A stretch of DNA of 64,000 nucleotides. It comes from Proteobacteria bacterium 005FR1 (GTDB taxonomy: Bacteria; Pseudomonadota; Gammaproteobacteria; Pseudomonadales; Cellvibrionaceae). Below are positions 19,513 to 29,110 of the stretch, in pieces. The notes beneath the pieces are model-generated. The model had not been told where the DNA came from and searched no databases. It was given only the letters and a program-made list of their open reading frames with translations. Where the stretch lies: NCBI GenBank assembly GCA_026192395.1, contig WACF01000001.1, positions 1,449,637 through 1,513,636 of the forward strand, given 5' to 3'. Numbering within the stretch: the first letter of the stretch is position 1; every line of letters begins with the position of its first letter. A program made the position numbers and the translations under genes.

Positions 19513-20958
19513 ATGGAATGGGAAACAGTCATCGGCTTGGAAGTGCACATTCAGCTTTCAACCCAATCGAAATTATTCTCCGGCAGCAGCACGGCATTCG
19601 GCGCCGAGCCTAATACGCAGGCCAGCCCCGTAGATCTGGCGATGCCGGGCACGCTGCCGGTCGCCAACGCTGAAGCGTTTCGCTACGCGGTGCTGTTTGG
19701 TCTGGCGGTGAACGCGCAGATCAATCATCGCTCTGTTTTCGAGCGCAAAAACTATTTCTATCCGGATCTACCCAAGGGCTATCAGACAACGCAGCTGGCG
19801 GAGCCCATCGTCGGCGCTGGTGAGGTGCACATTCAATTAGCGGATGGCAGCACCAAGACCGTGCGGATTCATCACGCCCATTTGGAAGAAGATGCTGGCA
19901 AGTCTCTCCACGAGGACTTCCATGGCATGAGCGGCATCGACCTGAACCGCGCCGGCACACCGCTGATCGAGGTGGTGACGGAGCCTGACATGCGCAGCGC
20001 GGAAGAAGCGGTAGCCATGGCCAGGCATCTGCATTCGATCGTTACTGCGCTCAACATCTGCGACGGCGATATGTCGCAGGGCTCGATGCGCTTTGACGTG
20101 AATATTTCCGTGCGTCCCAAGGGCGAAGAAAAGCTCGGCACTCGCACCGAAACCAAGAACCTGAACTCCTTCCGCTTCATGGAAGACGCGATCAAATTGG
20201 AAGTTGAGCGGCAGATCGATGTGCTGGAGTCCGGCGGGAAGATCATTCAGGAGACCCGTCTGTACAATGGCGACACCCGCACCGCCCGCGCGATGCGCAG
20301 CAAGGAAGAGTCGATGGACTATCGCTACTTCCCCTGCCCGGATCTGCTGCCAGTGGTCTTCGACGATGAATATGTCGAGCACCTTCGCCAGCAGATGCCG
20401 GAACTTCCGGAAGCGAAGCGGCAGCGCTTTATGGATAGCTATGGCCTGTCCGCCTACGACGCCAATGCGCTGGCTTCGGATCGCGGAACGGCGGCGTACT
20501 TTGAAGCGGTGGCCGACGATTCCGGCGAGCCCAAGCTTGCCGCCAACTGGATCACGGGCGACCTGGCTGCACAGTTGAATCAGACGGAAACCGCCATCGA
20601 CGCCTGCCCGATCACGCCGGAACAATTGGCGGGCTTGATCAAGCGCCTGGCTGACGGAACCATTTCCAGCAAAATCGCCAAGCAGGTGTTCACTGCGATG
20701 TGGGAAGGCGAAGGTACGGCGGATGAAGTCATCGAGAAGCGCGGCCTGAAACAGGTATCGGATACCGGCGCACTGGAAAAGATGGTCGCTGAAGTGATCG
20801 CCAGCAGTCCGCAACAGGTGGAAAACTATCGCAATGCAGACGAAAAGAAACGGCCCAAGATGCTGGGCTACTTCGTTGGGCAAGTGATGAAGACGTCCAA
20901 GGGACAGGCCAATCCTCAGGCACTCAACGAAATCCTATTGAAGAAACTGGAAGAGTAA
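19513..20958 (+). CDS. gatB: Asp/Glu-tRNA amidotransferase subunit GatB
   Basis: GatB activates the misacylated tRNA by phosphorylation and transfers ammonia. The 481-residue product has the signature [17 protein letters not shown], the kinase region with [14 protein letters not shown], and the C-terminal YqeY tail domain ending [14 protein letters not shown]. The ATG at 19513 with AGGAA just upstream is preferred to the adjoining GTG at 19510. Confidence 0.97.
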   Translation: MEWETVIGLEVHIQLSTQSKLFSGSSTAFGAEPNTQASPVDLAMPGTLPVANAEAFRYAVLFGLAVNAQINHRSVFERKNYFYPDLPKGYQTTQLAEPIVGAGEVHIQLADGSTKTVRIHHAHLEEDAGKSLHEDFHGMSGIDLNRAGTPLIEVVTEPDMRSAEEAVAMARHLHSIVTALNICDGDMSQGSMRFDVNISVRPKGEEKLGTRTETKNLNSFRFMEDAIKLEVERQIDVLESGGKIIQETRLYNGDTRTARAMRSKEESMDYRYFPCPDLLPVVFDDEYVEHLRQQMPELPEAKRQRFMDSYGLSAYDANALASDRGTAAYFEAVADDSGEPKLAANWITGDLAAQLNQTETAIDACPITPEQLAGLIKRLADGTISSKIAKQVFTAMWEGEGTADEVIEKRGLKQVSDTGALEKMVAEVIASSPQQVENYRNADEKKRPKMLGYFVGQVMKTSKGQANPQALNEILLKKLEE

Positions 20959-20965
20959 TTCGATC

Positions 20966-21262
20966 ATGGTTCTGAAAAAGGACAAACAAAAGGTTATCGG
21001 CGAAAACTTCGATGACGAACGCATCCGCAGCTTTCTCGCCTATCTTCCGCCGGAAGGGGTGAATGCGGATTTTCACGTGCTGGAAAAAGCCTACCGTGGA
21101 ATGATTCCGGAAAACTTCGCCACCTTCGTGAGATTCTTTGTGGAAGACGGACGCGATATCAATGCGACCGATCCTCAAGGCAAGACGTTGCTGGAGCAGA
21201 TTGAAGGTCACCGCTATGGTGGGGACTACGCGCAGGCTTTGCGCGATGGGGGAGCCAGATAA
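20966..21262 (+). CDS. Conserved hypothetical protein, PA4642-like
   Basis: The 98-residue soluble protein starts 7 bases after gatB and probably shares its transcript. It contains SFLAYLPPEGVNADFHVLEKAY and a FVRFFVEDGRDINATD segment that I recognise from a small pseudomonad family around PA4642, of unknown function. The second half resembles one ankyrin-like turn (DPQGKTLLEQI). No signal peptide, membrane segment or catalytic motif is visible. Confidence 0.75.
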   Translation: MVLKKDKQKVIGENFDDERIRSFLAYLPPEGVNADFHVLEKAYRGMIPENFATFVRFFVEDGRDINATDPQGKTLLEQIEGHRYGGDYAQALRDGGAR

Positions 21263-21341
21263 ATTTCTTCTCCCATGGTCTTTGAGAGAAGATTATCGGC
21301 CCTACGAGTGTCTCGATTTCATAACTGCGATTACCGTTCGA

Positions 21342-21486
21342 TGTGGAGCCAAGTCTTTCCGAAACGCCGTGGATACATTGCTGTAAGCTCCTTCGGTTGA
21401 CCGCCATGGACGGCGGGAATGCACGCTTTGCAGGAGCAAAAGCACGCCTTGCATGAAGCGAAGCTTCTGAAAGACTTGGCCCCACA
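21342..21486. repeat. Intergenic palindromic repeat element, copy 1
   Basis: Terminal inverted repeats of 18 bases, TGTGGAGCCAAGTCTTTC (21342-21359) and its complement (21469-21486, one mismatch), bound a 109-base core. The core holds GTGGATACATTGCTGTAAGC, CTCCTTCGG, the palindrome CCGCCATGGACGGCGG, and an imperfect hairpin around TTGCAGGAGCAA. No protein is encoded. The core aligns with the element at 54315-54497. It fills most of the 268-base gap between the PA4642-like gene and cysZ. Confidence 0.7.
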
Positions 21487-21530
21487 CCGAACCCCTTCCG
21501 TGCCTGTTTTCGAATTGGGGAATCTGCCTG

Positions 21531-22259
21531 ATGGACAAAGGTAATTTCTTCCGCGGCGCCAGCTATCTGGCCGAAGGCCTCCGGCTGCTCACTCACCCTC
21601 GCCTGCGGTTGTTCGTCCTCGTTCCCGTCCTGGTGAATGCGGTTCTGTTCGTCATTCTGACTACGGCCCTCGTTCAGCAGTTTACCGCCATGCTGGACTG
21701 GTTCATGGAGTGGCTGCCGAACTGGCTCGACTTCCTGGCCTGGGTACTCGGCGTCTTGGTCGCGCTCTTCGTGGTGCTCGTTTACGGCTACAGCTTCAGC
21801 ATGATCACCAATGTGATCGCTGCGCCCTTTTATGGATTTCTTGCAGAGAAGGCCGAAGAGCTGACCACTGGCCAGGCTCTGGATGGGGAATCGCTGGTAC
21901 AGATGATTCCGCGTACGGTGCTCCGGGAGCTACGCAAGCTCTGGTACTTCATCTGGCGAAGCCTGTTCTTTCTGATTCTGAGCCTGGTGCCCTTAATAGG
22001 CCCGGTGATTGCGGCCATCTGGGGCGCCTGGTCGATGAGCATCCAATACAGCGATTATGCGGCGGACAACCACCAAACGGCGTTCACGCGCCTGCGTCAA
22101 TTGCTCGGTATGCGGCTGTATAGCGCACTCGGTTTCGGGGCGGTGGTGATGCTGGGGATGATGGTGCCAGTGCTGAATATTTTCATCATGCCCGCCGCGG
22201 TGATCGGCGGGACGATGTTCTGGCTGAAGGAGATGCGCCACGACGTGGCCGCTGGTTGA
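21531..22259 (+). CDS. cysZ: CysZ-like sulfate transport protein (EI24 family)
   Basis: CysZ supports sulfate entry for cysteine synthesis. The 242-residue protein has the family start NFFRGASYLAEGLRLLTHP and at least four long hydrophobic segments. It also carries the NVIAAPFYGFLAEKAEEL motif and, near the C-terminus, the LIGPVIAAIWGAWSMSIQY stretch. Length fits (about 250). No sulfate-assimilation gene is nearby. Its end lies 32 bases from the rhlB-like end in convergent orientation, with no terminator visible. Confidence 0.88.
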   Translation: MDKGNFFRGASYLAEGLRLLTHPRLRLFVLVPVLVNAVLFVILTTALVQQFTAMLDWFMEWLPNWLDFLAWVLGVLVALFVVLVYGYSFSMITNVIAAPFYGFLAEKAEELTTGQALDGESLVQMIPRTVLRELRKLWYFIWRSLFFLILSLVPLIGPVIAAIWGAWSMSIQYSDYAADNHQTAFTRLRQLLGMRLYSALGFGAVVMLGMMVPVLNIFIMPAAVIGGTMFWLKEMRHDVAAG

Positions 22260-22291
22260 CAGCGACCACCGCAGCGACGGGATCGAAAGGT

Positions 22292-24094
22292 TTAGCTGCT
22301 GCGTCGGCGCGGCCGTCCACCACCGCTTCGGCCACCGCCACTTCTGCCGCCGCCACTTCGTCCCCCACCACCGCCACGACGCTGACGCGGTCGTTGCGGG
22401 ACATCGACTTCAGGCGGTTCTTCGAGCAGTTCTTCGGGCGGCTGGGTGCACTTGAGATCCATGCCCAGCAGCTCCTGAATCGGCATCAGGCGGAATGCAT
22501 CTTCTTCGCACGCAAAGCTGATAGAGGTGCCGCGCTTGCCAGCGCGGCCGGTGCGGCCGATCCGATGGACGTAGTCTTCCGGCTCTTCCGGCAAGGTCAG
22601 GTTCACTACGTGGCTGATACCATCGATGTGAATGCCCCGCCCCGCCACGTCCGTGGCTACCAGCACTTTGATTTCTCCAGACTTGAAGGCGTCCAGAGTG
22701 CGCACGCGCTGCTTTTGCTGAATCTCGCCAGACAACAAGCCCACTGAATAGCCGTGGGCTTTGAGCTTGTCGTACAGATCCCGGCATTCATCACGGCGAT
22801 TGGAGAATACGATGAGACTTTCTACATCTTCCTGCTTGAGGATGTTGTAGAGCAGCTTGTACTTCTCATCAGTGGCCGCGAGATAAACGTGCTGAGTCAC
22901 GGTGTCCGTGGCCACGCTTTCCGGTTCAATCTCTACGGTCACCGCATCCTGGGTCCACTGCTCCACCAGGCCCATCACATCGGAACTGAAAGTGGCGGAG
23001 AACAGCAGAGTCTGTCGGTGCGTTTTCGGCGGGGTCTGACGAACGATGCGGCGAATCTGCGGAATGAAGCCCATGTCCAGCATGCGGTCCGCTTCGTCGA
23101 TGACCAGCACTTCGATTTGGTCAACGTGAACGTCGCCATTGCTGCAGAAATCCAGCAGACGACCGGGTGTCGCCACCAGGATATCCACCAGCCGGTTCTG
23201 CAGTTGCTGTTGCTGCTTGCCGTAATCCATGCCGCCGACGAGGGTATGCACTTCCAGATCTGTGTAGCGAGTCAGCGCTTTGGCATCTTCGGCGATCTGA
23301 ATCACCAGTTCGCGGGTGGGCGCAATGATCAGCGCGCGGGCTTCGCCCGCAAAGCGTTCTTCCTCTAGCGGGTGGCGCAGCAGGTCGTCGATGATCGCTA
23401 CCAGGAAAGCGGCAGTCTTGCCGGTCCCAGTCTGAGCCTTGCCGACCACGTCCTGACCGTTAAGGGCATAGGGCAGCGATTGCGCCTGAATCGGAGAGCA
23501 ATATTCAAACCCAAGGTCGGCGATGGCATGCATCACCTCGAGTGGCAGGTCGAGATCGTGAAAGCGTGTCTTACCTTCGACCGGCAATACCGGGAACTGG
23601 CTCAGGTCCCAGGCCGCCTTGTCTTTCCTGCGCGGACTGTCGGAGCGCGGCTTTTTGCGGGACCTTTGCTGATTTCGCGAGCGAGGCTCGCGTTGGCTGG
23701 ATTCATTGGACCCTTCCGAACTGTTCGCGGCCTCAGCCTTGGCGGTCTGCTCGTTGTGGTTGTTCGACGTGCGTTCTTGCTGATTGTCTTGCTGATTGTC
23801 TGATTTCATGCGTCTGCGCCTGCCGCCGCCCCGGCGGCCGCGTTTGGCACCACTGCCGTCGTCGCTGCCTTTTGCCCGCGCCTGGCCGTTGCTGCCGTTG
23901 CCATTGTTGCTGCCGGAAGCTGATCGCGACCTGGCGTTATCGTCCTGGTTGCGCTTGCGGTCGCTACTGCGCCGCTGGTTTCGCTGCTTGCCAGGAGCAT
24001 CTGCTTCGCGCCGGCTTTCGCTCCCGGAACGGGCGGATGAACGCGGCGACTCTTCTGAATTAGCACTCTTTCTGTTGAATAACCTGCCTAACAA
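22292..24094 (-). CDS. rhlB: DEAD-box RNA helicase, RhlB type
   Basis: An ATP-dependent RNA unwinding enzyme, likely RhlB-like and thus a possible degradosome partner. The helicase core (about residues 165-545) shows the Q-motif region, [38 protein letters not shown] and [13 protein letters not shown]. The 600-residue product carries a 160-residue basic, low-complexity N-terminal extension rich in Arg, Ser, Asn and Gln. It ends in about 40 residues of GGGRS repeats, an RGG-like RNA-binding tail. The repeats are also visible in the DNA near 22300-22380. Confidence 0.9.
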   Translation of the reverse strand: MLGRLFNRKSANSEESPRSSARSGSESRREADAPGKQRNQRRSSDRKRNQDDNARSRSASGSNNGNGSNGQARAKGSDDGSGAKRGRRGGGRRRRMKSDNQQDNQQERTSNNHNEQTAKAEAANSSEGSNESSQREPRSRNQQRSRKKPRSDSPRRKDKAAWDLSQFPVLPVEGKTRFHDLDLPLEVMHAIADLGFEYCSPIQAQSLPYALNGQDVVGKAQTGTGKTAAFLVAIIDDLLRHPLEEERFAGEARALIIAPTRELVIQIAEDAKALTRYTDLEVHTLVGGMDYGKQQQQLQNRLVDILVATPGRLLDFCSNGDVHVDQIEVLVIDEADRMLDMGFIPQIRRIVRQTPPKTHRQTLLFSATFSSDVMGLVEQWTQDAVTVEIEPESVATDTVTQHVYLAATDEKYKLLYNILKQEDVESLIVFSNRRDECRDLYDKLKAHGYSVGLLSGEIQQKQRVRTLDAFKSGEIKVLVATDVAGRGIHIDGISHVVNLTLPEEPEDYVHRIGRTGRAGKRGTSISFACEEDAFRLMPIQELLGMDLKCTQPPEELLEEPPEVDVPQRPRQRRGGGGGRSGGGRSGGGRSGGGRPRRRSS

Positions 24095-24228
24095 AACAAC
24101 TTCCCAAGTGGTTTATGAATGTCCGCGGACTTGACGGAATCAAAAGTCTGCGCTAACAAAAGCCGGCAGTATAGCACGGCACGTTGGATCGAACGAAATT
24201 TCGCCGTATCCAGGCAAAGCCGCTTCGG

Positions 24229-25671
24229 TCAGGCATCGACGGGCAGTATGAAGCGCATTTGCGCCCGCTCCGTGGCGGCCGGCTCGCCATCCACCAGGCG
24301 CGGCCGAAAGATCAGCTGCTCGGCAATCTCGCGGGCACGGCGGCGAGCGATATCGCCGAGCTCCTCATCATCGACGATCTTCACATCGTCTATGTTTCCC
24401 TCGCCCTCGTGGAACGTGACGAAGCGCGGATCTCTGGTTTTAAAGTCTTTGCCATCCAGCGTCACCTTGAACTCGAGCTCGACGGCATTCTGCTCCGCCA
24501 GTGTCAGATAGCCTGGGGCAGCAGTGCGAGGGAAGCCGAGGCCTGGCAGCGCCTTGGTCCAGCCGGTGAAATCCTCCAGCTGAATTACGTCCGCATCTTC
24601 CGTGGCAGCCCCAACAATTTTCTTGGCAGCTGCCGGAATTTCAGTCAAGTAGCTTTCCCGCGGAATGGCGACGGGTCGACCGAAGAAGGTCGCCAGATCC
24701 TCGCTGGCAACGCCAGCCTTCTCAAACTGGCGATAGCTGCGCCGGTAGCCGTCCAGTGCCGCGCTGCGGCGATCCATCAGCATGTCCCAGTCCGCCAGAT
24801 ACAAACGGGTCATGGCCCGCGCCTCCCATCCTTCCTGGGATTCGTCCATGGACCGGGCAATGACCACCATTTGCTCCACCAGCTTTCTGCCCTGATAGAG
24901 CTGCTTTCTAATCAGGGGCGCGATCTCTTCGTTGGTCAGCAACGAGCTTTGCTGCGCCACGCCAAGAATGGAGTGACTCTGGAGAGCAGCCTCCCGGTGC
25001 CTCAGGTGTGGCGCCTCGTCTTCCAGCAGTTCGCGACCGGTGGACTCATTTTCGTCAAGGGCCACCGCATGGGCGTAGTGCAAAACGGCGCGCTGGTAGA
25101 GTGCGGGCAACAGGGCGGAGGAAGCTTCTCCGTGTTCCTCGCGAAGTAAATCCAACTGCTGGTCAGCGATCTGCTCGAGTTCGAGCAACTGTCTGGAGCG
25201 ATCTGCACGATTGATCAGTGGAAGATACGCGAGCTTCCAGCCAAACAGTCGAGCAACGCCTTCCTTGAGCTTGTCCCCGTCGCCTTCATGAGCCCGCTGG
25301 TATAGCCAATACAGATAATCGTAACTTTCGTTGAGCTGGCCCCAGTCCTTCAGTGCGGCGTTACTTTCGATGATCTTTTCGACGATGGGCAGATGGCTTG
25401 GGTGATAGAAGCCCTGATTGATGCGGTTCAGGTGGAGCATGCGGTGGTAGAGGCCCAGGGCTTGCTCGTGCTCGCCCTTCTCGGTGAGCAGCCGCCCCAG
25501 GGAATCCAAGGGTTCGAGCAGCTGGGCATCGTAGGGACCGTAGCCGATCTCAATGTCCCGAATTGCTTCGCTATAGTCCTCCTGCAGTTGAGTTTCAGTC
25601 GCGAGCCCATCCTGGGCAATTGCGGAGAAGGGAGCGAGCAAAAGTAAAGAAGTCAAAAGAGCGGTTTTCAT
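24229..25671 (-). CDS. Exported repeat protein with TonB-like C-terminus
   Basis: From ATG 25671 the product has 480 residues with a Sec signal (MKTALLTSLLLLAPFSAIAQ). Residues 25-300 look like helical TPR-type repeats (LGRLLTEKGEHEQALGLYHR is one clear unit). The C-terminal 80 residues resemble a TonB C-terminal domain: LEFKVTLDGKD, then REIAEQLIFRPRLVDGEPA and RFILP. I do not know a named function. The longer frame from 25779 is rejected because it hides the signal peptide. It is divergent from the TRAP genes across 182 bases. Confidence 0.7.
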   Translation of the reverse strand: MKTALLTSLLLLAPFSAIAQDGLATETQLQEDYSEAIRDIEIGYGPYDAQLLEPLDSLGRLLTEKGEHEQALGLYHRMLHLNRINQGFYHPSHLPIVEKIIESNAALKDWGQLNESYDYLYWLYQRAHEGDGDKLKEGVARLFGWKLAYLPLINRADRSRQLLELEQIADQQLDLLREEHGEASSALLPALYQRAVLHYAHAVALDENESTGRELLEDEAPHLRHREAALQSHSILGVAQQSSLLTNEEIAPLIRKQLYQGRKLVEQMVVIARSMDESQEGWEARAMTRLYLADWDMLMDRRSAALDGYRRSYRQFEKAGVASEDLATFFGRPVAIPRESYLTEIPAAAKKIVGAATEDADVIQLEDFTGWTKALPGLGFPRTAAPGYLTLAEQNAVELEFKVTLDGKDFKTRDPRFVTFHEGEGNIDDVKIVDDEELGDIARRRAREIAEQLIFRPRLVDGEPAATERAQMRFILPVDA

Positions 25672-25853
25672 GGAAACTGGAATCGCTGAGTCTGGGACGT
25701 TTGCGACAGGCTGGGGAAATGTGCTTTCATCGCCCTCCCGGCATCCATTCACGCTTGCCGACCGTTGTGCTGGTAACAACTGTGCTGATTACAAGAAGTA
25801 TAACAGCCGGGCCGAGGGATGGAGATAAAACGACTACAGAGCGGGAACCCCAA

Positions 25854-26963
25854 GTGCTGAATGTGCAATTAAAAAAAGTTCGACTCAAAAAACTCCTGAT
25901 TACCCTTAGCATCAGTGCGTTTACTTGTTTATTGATGGCCTGCTCCGAGCAGTTGCAGAGCAGTCGCCCCTACATTCTCACCACTGCGACCACAGGGGGC
26001 ACCTACTACCCCGTGGGCGTGGCTCTGGCAACCATCACCAAGTCCAAACTGCAACCCACTCACGGCATTTCCCTGTCCGCGATCAGTTCTGCCGGATCGC
26101 TGGAAAACATCAAATTGCTGCGGGACAACCAGGCACAGTTCGCGCTGCTGCAGGGTATCTTTGCCGCCTGGGCGTGGAAGGGCGAAGGCCCGATCAGCAA
26201 ACCTCAGCCGCATTTACGCAGCGTCAGTGCGATGTGGCAGAACGCAGAGCACTTTGTAGTCATGAGTGAGTTTGCAAAGACCGGGACGGTATCCGATCTT
26301 GCGAACCTGGCTGGCGAACGCTTCGTGCTGGGTGCGCGCAACTCCGGGGCAGAACAAACCGGGCGTTACATCCTCGATCAGCTTGGAATCGACTACAACA
26401 AGTTCGACCTGGCCTATATGGGATACGGCGCCACGGCTGACGCGATTCAGGACGGCAACATCGTCGGGATGAATATTCCCGCCGGGCCGCCGGTGAGTGC
26501 GATCACCCGCGCCTGGGCCATTCTCGGCGACGACCTGACTCTGCTGGAGTTTACCGATGAAGAATTGGCCGCGATCAATAGTCGCTATGAGCTGTGGGAT
26601 TACTACCCACTCAAGCCGGAAACCTACCCCAACCAGACAGAGCCGGTAAAAACCATTGCCCATCCCAACGTACTGGCGGTTCGCGCCGATGTGCCGGAAG
26701 AAGTGGTTTATCAGGTAACGAAAACCATTTGGGAAAACCTGCCGGCGCTCAACGACATCCACAAAGCAACCCGGGACATGAAGTTCGAGCTCGCGGTGAA
26801 GGGACTCGGTGCCCCGCTGCACCCGGGCGCGATTCGCTACTACCGAGAAAAAGGTCTCAAAATTCCTGCCCACCTGATTGTGGACGAGCCCGCTGCTCCC
26901 GCAGCGACGACAGATAGCAAAACCAAAACAACAAACCGCACTGCCGAGCCGAGCGCCCAATGA
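25854..26963 (+). CDS. TAXI-family TRAP transporter substrate-binding lipoprotein
   Basis: This is the periplasmic receptor of a TRAP transporter, of the TAXI type. The family signature TTATTGGTYYPVGVALA follows directly after the lipobox LLMAC (Cys30), so the receptor is probably lipid-anchored. The rest shows SAGSLENIKLLRDNQAQFA and a GYGATADAIQDGNIVG segment. The 369-residue length includes a 25-residue Ala/Thr/Lys tail. The GTG at 25854 is the best start (purine-rich GCGGGAA upstream); GTG 25863 is an alternative. No ATG lies before the signal. Its stop overlaps the permease ATG by four bases. Confidence 0.85.
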   Translation: MLNVQLKKVRLKKLLITLSISAFTCLLMACSEQLQSSRPYILTTATTGGTYYPVGVALATITKSKLQPTHGISLSAISSAGSLENIKLLRDNQAQFALLQGIFAAWAWKGEGPISKPQPHLRSVSAMWQNAEHFVVMSEFAKTGTVSDLANLAGERFVLGARNSGAEQTGRYILDQLGIDYNKFDLAYMGYGATADAIQDGNIVGMNIPAGPPVSAITRAWAILGDDLTLLEFTDEELAAINSRYELWDYYPLKPETYPNQTEPVKTIAHPNVLAVRADVPEEVVYQVTKTIWENLPALNDIHKATRDMKFELAVKGLGAPLHPGAIRYYREKGLKIPAHLIVDEPAAPAATTDSKTKTTNRTAEPSAQ

Positions 26964-28999
26964 AAACAACCGCCATAAAATGGGCTGCATTCCTGTTCGC
27001 CCTCTTTCACGTCTACACAAATGTTTTTGCCACACTGTCCGAACTGTGGTTTTCCGCCATTCACTTCGGGGGCTTCGCCGCACTCTGCGCATTGGGCTTT
27101 CACCGCGGCCCACACGTGGAGGACCTGCAGAACGCAGGACCCAAACCGCTGGAAAGGTTCAGCAACATTCTGCTGGCACTGTTGGCGCTGCTCGTCCCTG
27201 CCTATTTGATGTTGTTCGAAAACGCTCTGTACGCGCGTGAAGCGGAATACATTTGGTCGGACTACGTGGTATCCGGACTGGCGATTCTGCTGGCGATCGA
27301 GTTCACCCGCCGTACCAGCGGCTGGTTCATGCCCGCGCTCATCCTTTTCTGTCTTGCCTACATGCTGTTCCTGGGCCGCTACATTCCAGGCGTGTTCATG
27401 TTCCCGGGACTCAGTCTGGAGACAGTGCTCTACCGAAGTTACTTCAGCAGCGAAGGCATGTTCGGCTCGGTGGCGACCATCTCCGCCACTTACGTCTTCA
27501 TGTTCATTCTGTTCGGGGCTTTTCTGCTGCGTTCGGGTGCCGGTGATTTCATCGTGAACCTGGCGCGCTGTGTGGCCGGCCGTTATACAGGTGGAGCGGG
27601 AATGGTTGCGGTGATCGGCTCGGGACTGATGGGGTCGGTGACCGGCTCCGCCGTAGCGAATACCGTTTCCACCGGCGTTATTACCATTCCGATGATGAAC
27701 AGGGTCGGCTTCCCGGCCAAGTTTTCCGCCGGCGTCGTGGCTTCTGCATCCACCGGCGGACAGCTGATGCCGCCGGTGATGGGCGCCGGCGCGTTTGTGA
27801 TGGCCAGTTATACGCAACTGCCCTATCTGCAAATCATCGCGCTATCCACGTTGCCAGCCATTCTGTACTTCCTTACCGTCGCCTTCTTCGTTCGCATTGA
27901 AGCAAAGCGCCTGAACCTGCAGCCGGAGCAAACCGAAGCACACGAAAAACTCGGCCCCGTCCTGAAAAGAGGCTGGGCCTTCGTAATTCCGCTGGCTGTG
28001 CTGGTGGGACTGCTGGTGGTGGGCTATACCCCGATCATGGCGGCCGCGGTTTCAATCCTGGCGGTGATCGTCACTTCCTGGCTGACGCCTTCGCCCATGA
28101 GCGGGCGGCAATGTTTCGAAGCTACCCTGGATGCAGTTAGAACCATGGTGCCCACCGCACTCCTGCTGGTGGCGGTCGGTCTCGTCATCAACGTGGTGAA
28201 TACCACCGGCATCGGCAACTCGTTTTCCTTCATGATCGTGGAGTGGGCCGATGGCAGTCTGTTGATTACGCTTGCGCTTATCGCCCTGGCATCACTGGTG
28301 TTGGGCATGGGCTTGCCGGTGACGGCTTCCTACATCGTGCTGGCGACGCTCTCGGCGCCGATCGTCTTCGACCTGATCAGCCAGAGCCAGCTTCTGAATG
28401 TATTGCGCAGTGGCGACCTGCCCACCAGCGTGAAGACCACCATCGATCTGTTCGGTGGTGATGCGGTGGTGGCGCTGAAGGAAATGCCGCTGGAGATGAA
28501 GCAGCTGGTCCGCGAACAACTGCTGGACCCGAGCCTGTTGGCCACCATGCTGTTGAGCGCGCATCTGATTATTTTCTGGTTGTCCCAGGACAGTAACGTC
28601 ACACCGCCAGTCTGCCTGGCGGCTTTCGCTGCCGCAGGCATCGCCGGCACCAAGCCGATGGCCACCGGCATGGCGGCCTGGAAGATTTCCAAGGGCTTGT
28701 ACCTGGTGCCCCTGCTGTTCGCCTATTCGCCTCTGATCAGCGGCAGCTGGCCGGAGCGCATCGAGGTCTTCGTCTGGGCCTGTTTCGGGCTATATGCGCT
28801 GGCGGGCTTGCTTCAGTGGCATCTCGAGCGCCCCCTGAATCTGATCAGCGCGCCCTTGCTGGCGGCGAGTGCGGTGCTGCTCACCTGGGCGCCGCTGAAT
28901 ATTGCTTTTCACGCCGCTGGGGCGGCCCTGTTGTTCGGGGTGATCTTCTGGCAGCGACGCGAGAAAAGCGCGGCACTGGCTGCGGAAAGCAGCGGCTGA
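26960..28999 (+). CDS. TRAP transporter fused permease (DctQM fusion)
   Basis: The 679-residue inner-membrane protein fuses the small and large TRAP permease subunits and would import the TAXI receptor's ligand using an ion gradient. About 16-18 hydrophobic segments are visible. The large domain carries GSGLMGSVTGSAVANTVSTG and STGGQLMPPVMGAGAFVMA, typical of the TAXI fused permeases. The start overlaps the receptor stop (ATGA). The substrate cannot be told from sequence. Confidence 0.92.
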   Translation: MKTTAIKWAAFLFALFHVYTNVFATLSELWFSAIHFGGFAALCALGFHRGPHVEDLQNAGPKPLERFSNILLALLALLVPAYLMLFENALYAREAEYIWSDYVVSGLAILLAIEFTRRTSGWFMPALILFCLAYMLFLGRYIPGVFMFPGLSLETVLYRSYFSSEGMFGSVATISATYVFMFILFGAFLLRSGAGDFIVNLARCVAGRYTGGAGMVAVIGSGLMGSVTGSAVANTVSTGVITIPMMNRVGFPAKFSAGVVASASTGGQLMPPVMGAGAFVMASYTQLPYLQIIALSTLPAILYFLTVAFFVRIEAKRLNLQPEQTEAHEKLGPVLKRGWAFVIPLAVLVGLLVVGYTPIMAAAVSILAVIVTSWLTPSPMSGRQCFEATLDAVRTMVPTALLLVAVGLVINVVNTTGIGNSFSFMIVEWADGSLLITLALIALASLVLGMGLPVTASYIVLATLSAPIVFDLISQSQLLNVLRSGDLPTSVKTTIDLFGGDAVVALKEMPLEMKQLVREQLLDPSLLATMLLSAHLIIFWLSQDSNVTPPVCLAAFAAAGIAGTKPMATGMAAWKISKGLYLVPLLFAYSPLISGSWPERIEVFVWACFGLYALAGLLQWHLERPLNLISAPLLAASAVLLTWAPLNIAFHAAGAALLFGVIFWQRREKSAALAAESSG

Positions 29000-29011
29000 T
29001 TGCCCAGGCTG

Positions 29012-29094
29012 CCGCCACGGCGATCCCGGACGTGGCGGACCAAGGTACATCTTTGTTCACGGGCGACCCGCCGGCCAAGTGCCAGCGGGTCGCC
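29012..29094. terminator. Two hairpins between convergent genes
   Basis: CCGCCACG (29012-29019) pairs with CGTGGCGG (29031-29038), and GGCGACCCGC (29062-29071) pairs with GCGGGTCGCC (29085-29094). They lie between the TRAP permease end and the ATP-grasp gene end, which face each other, so they could stop both transcripts. T-runs are weak on both sides. Confidence 0.5.
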
Positions 29095-29110
29095 TGGTTG
29101 CCATTTTCGG

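Noticed and set aside
19837-20883. A 348-codon open frame on the minus strand inside gatB
   Set aside because: Antisense shadow of gatB without recognisable motifs.
21342-21486. Insertion sequence
   Set aside because: Terminal inverted repeats are present, but there is no transposase and no clear target duplication, so it is called a repeat only.
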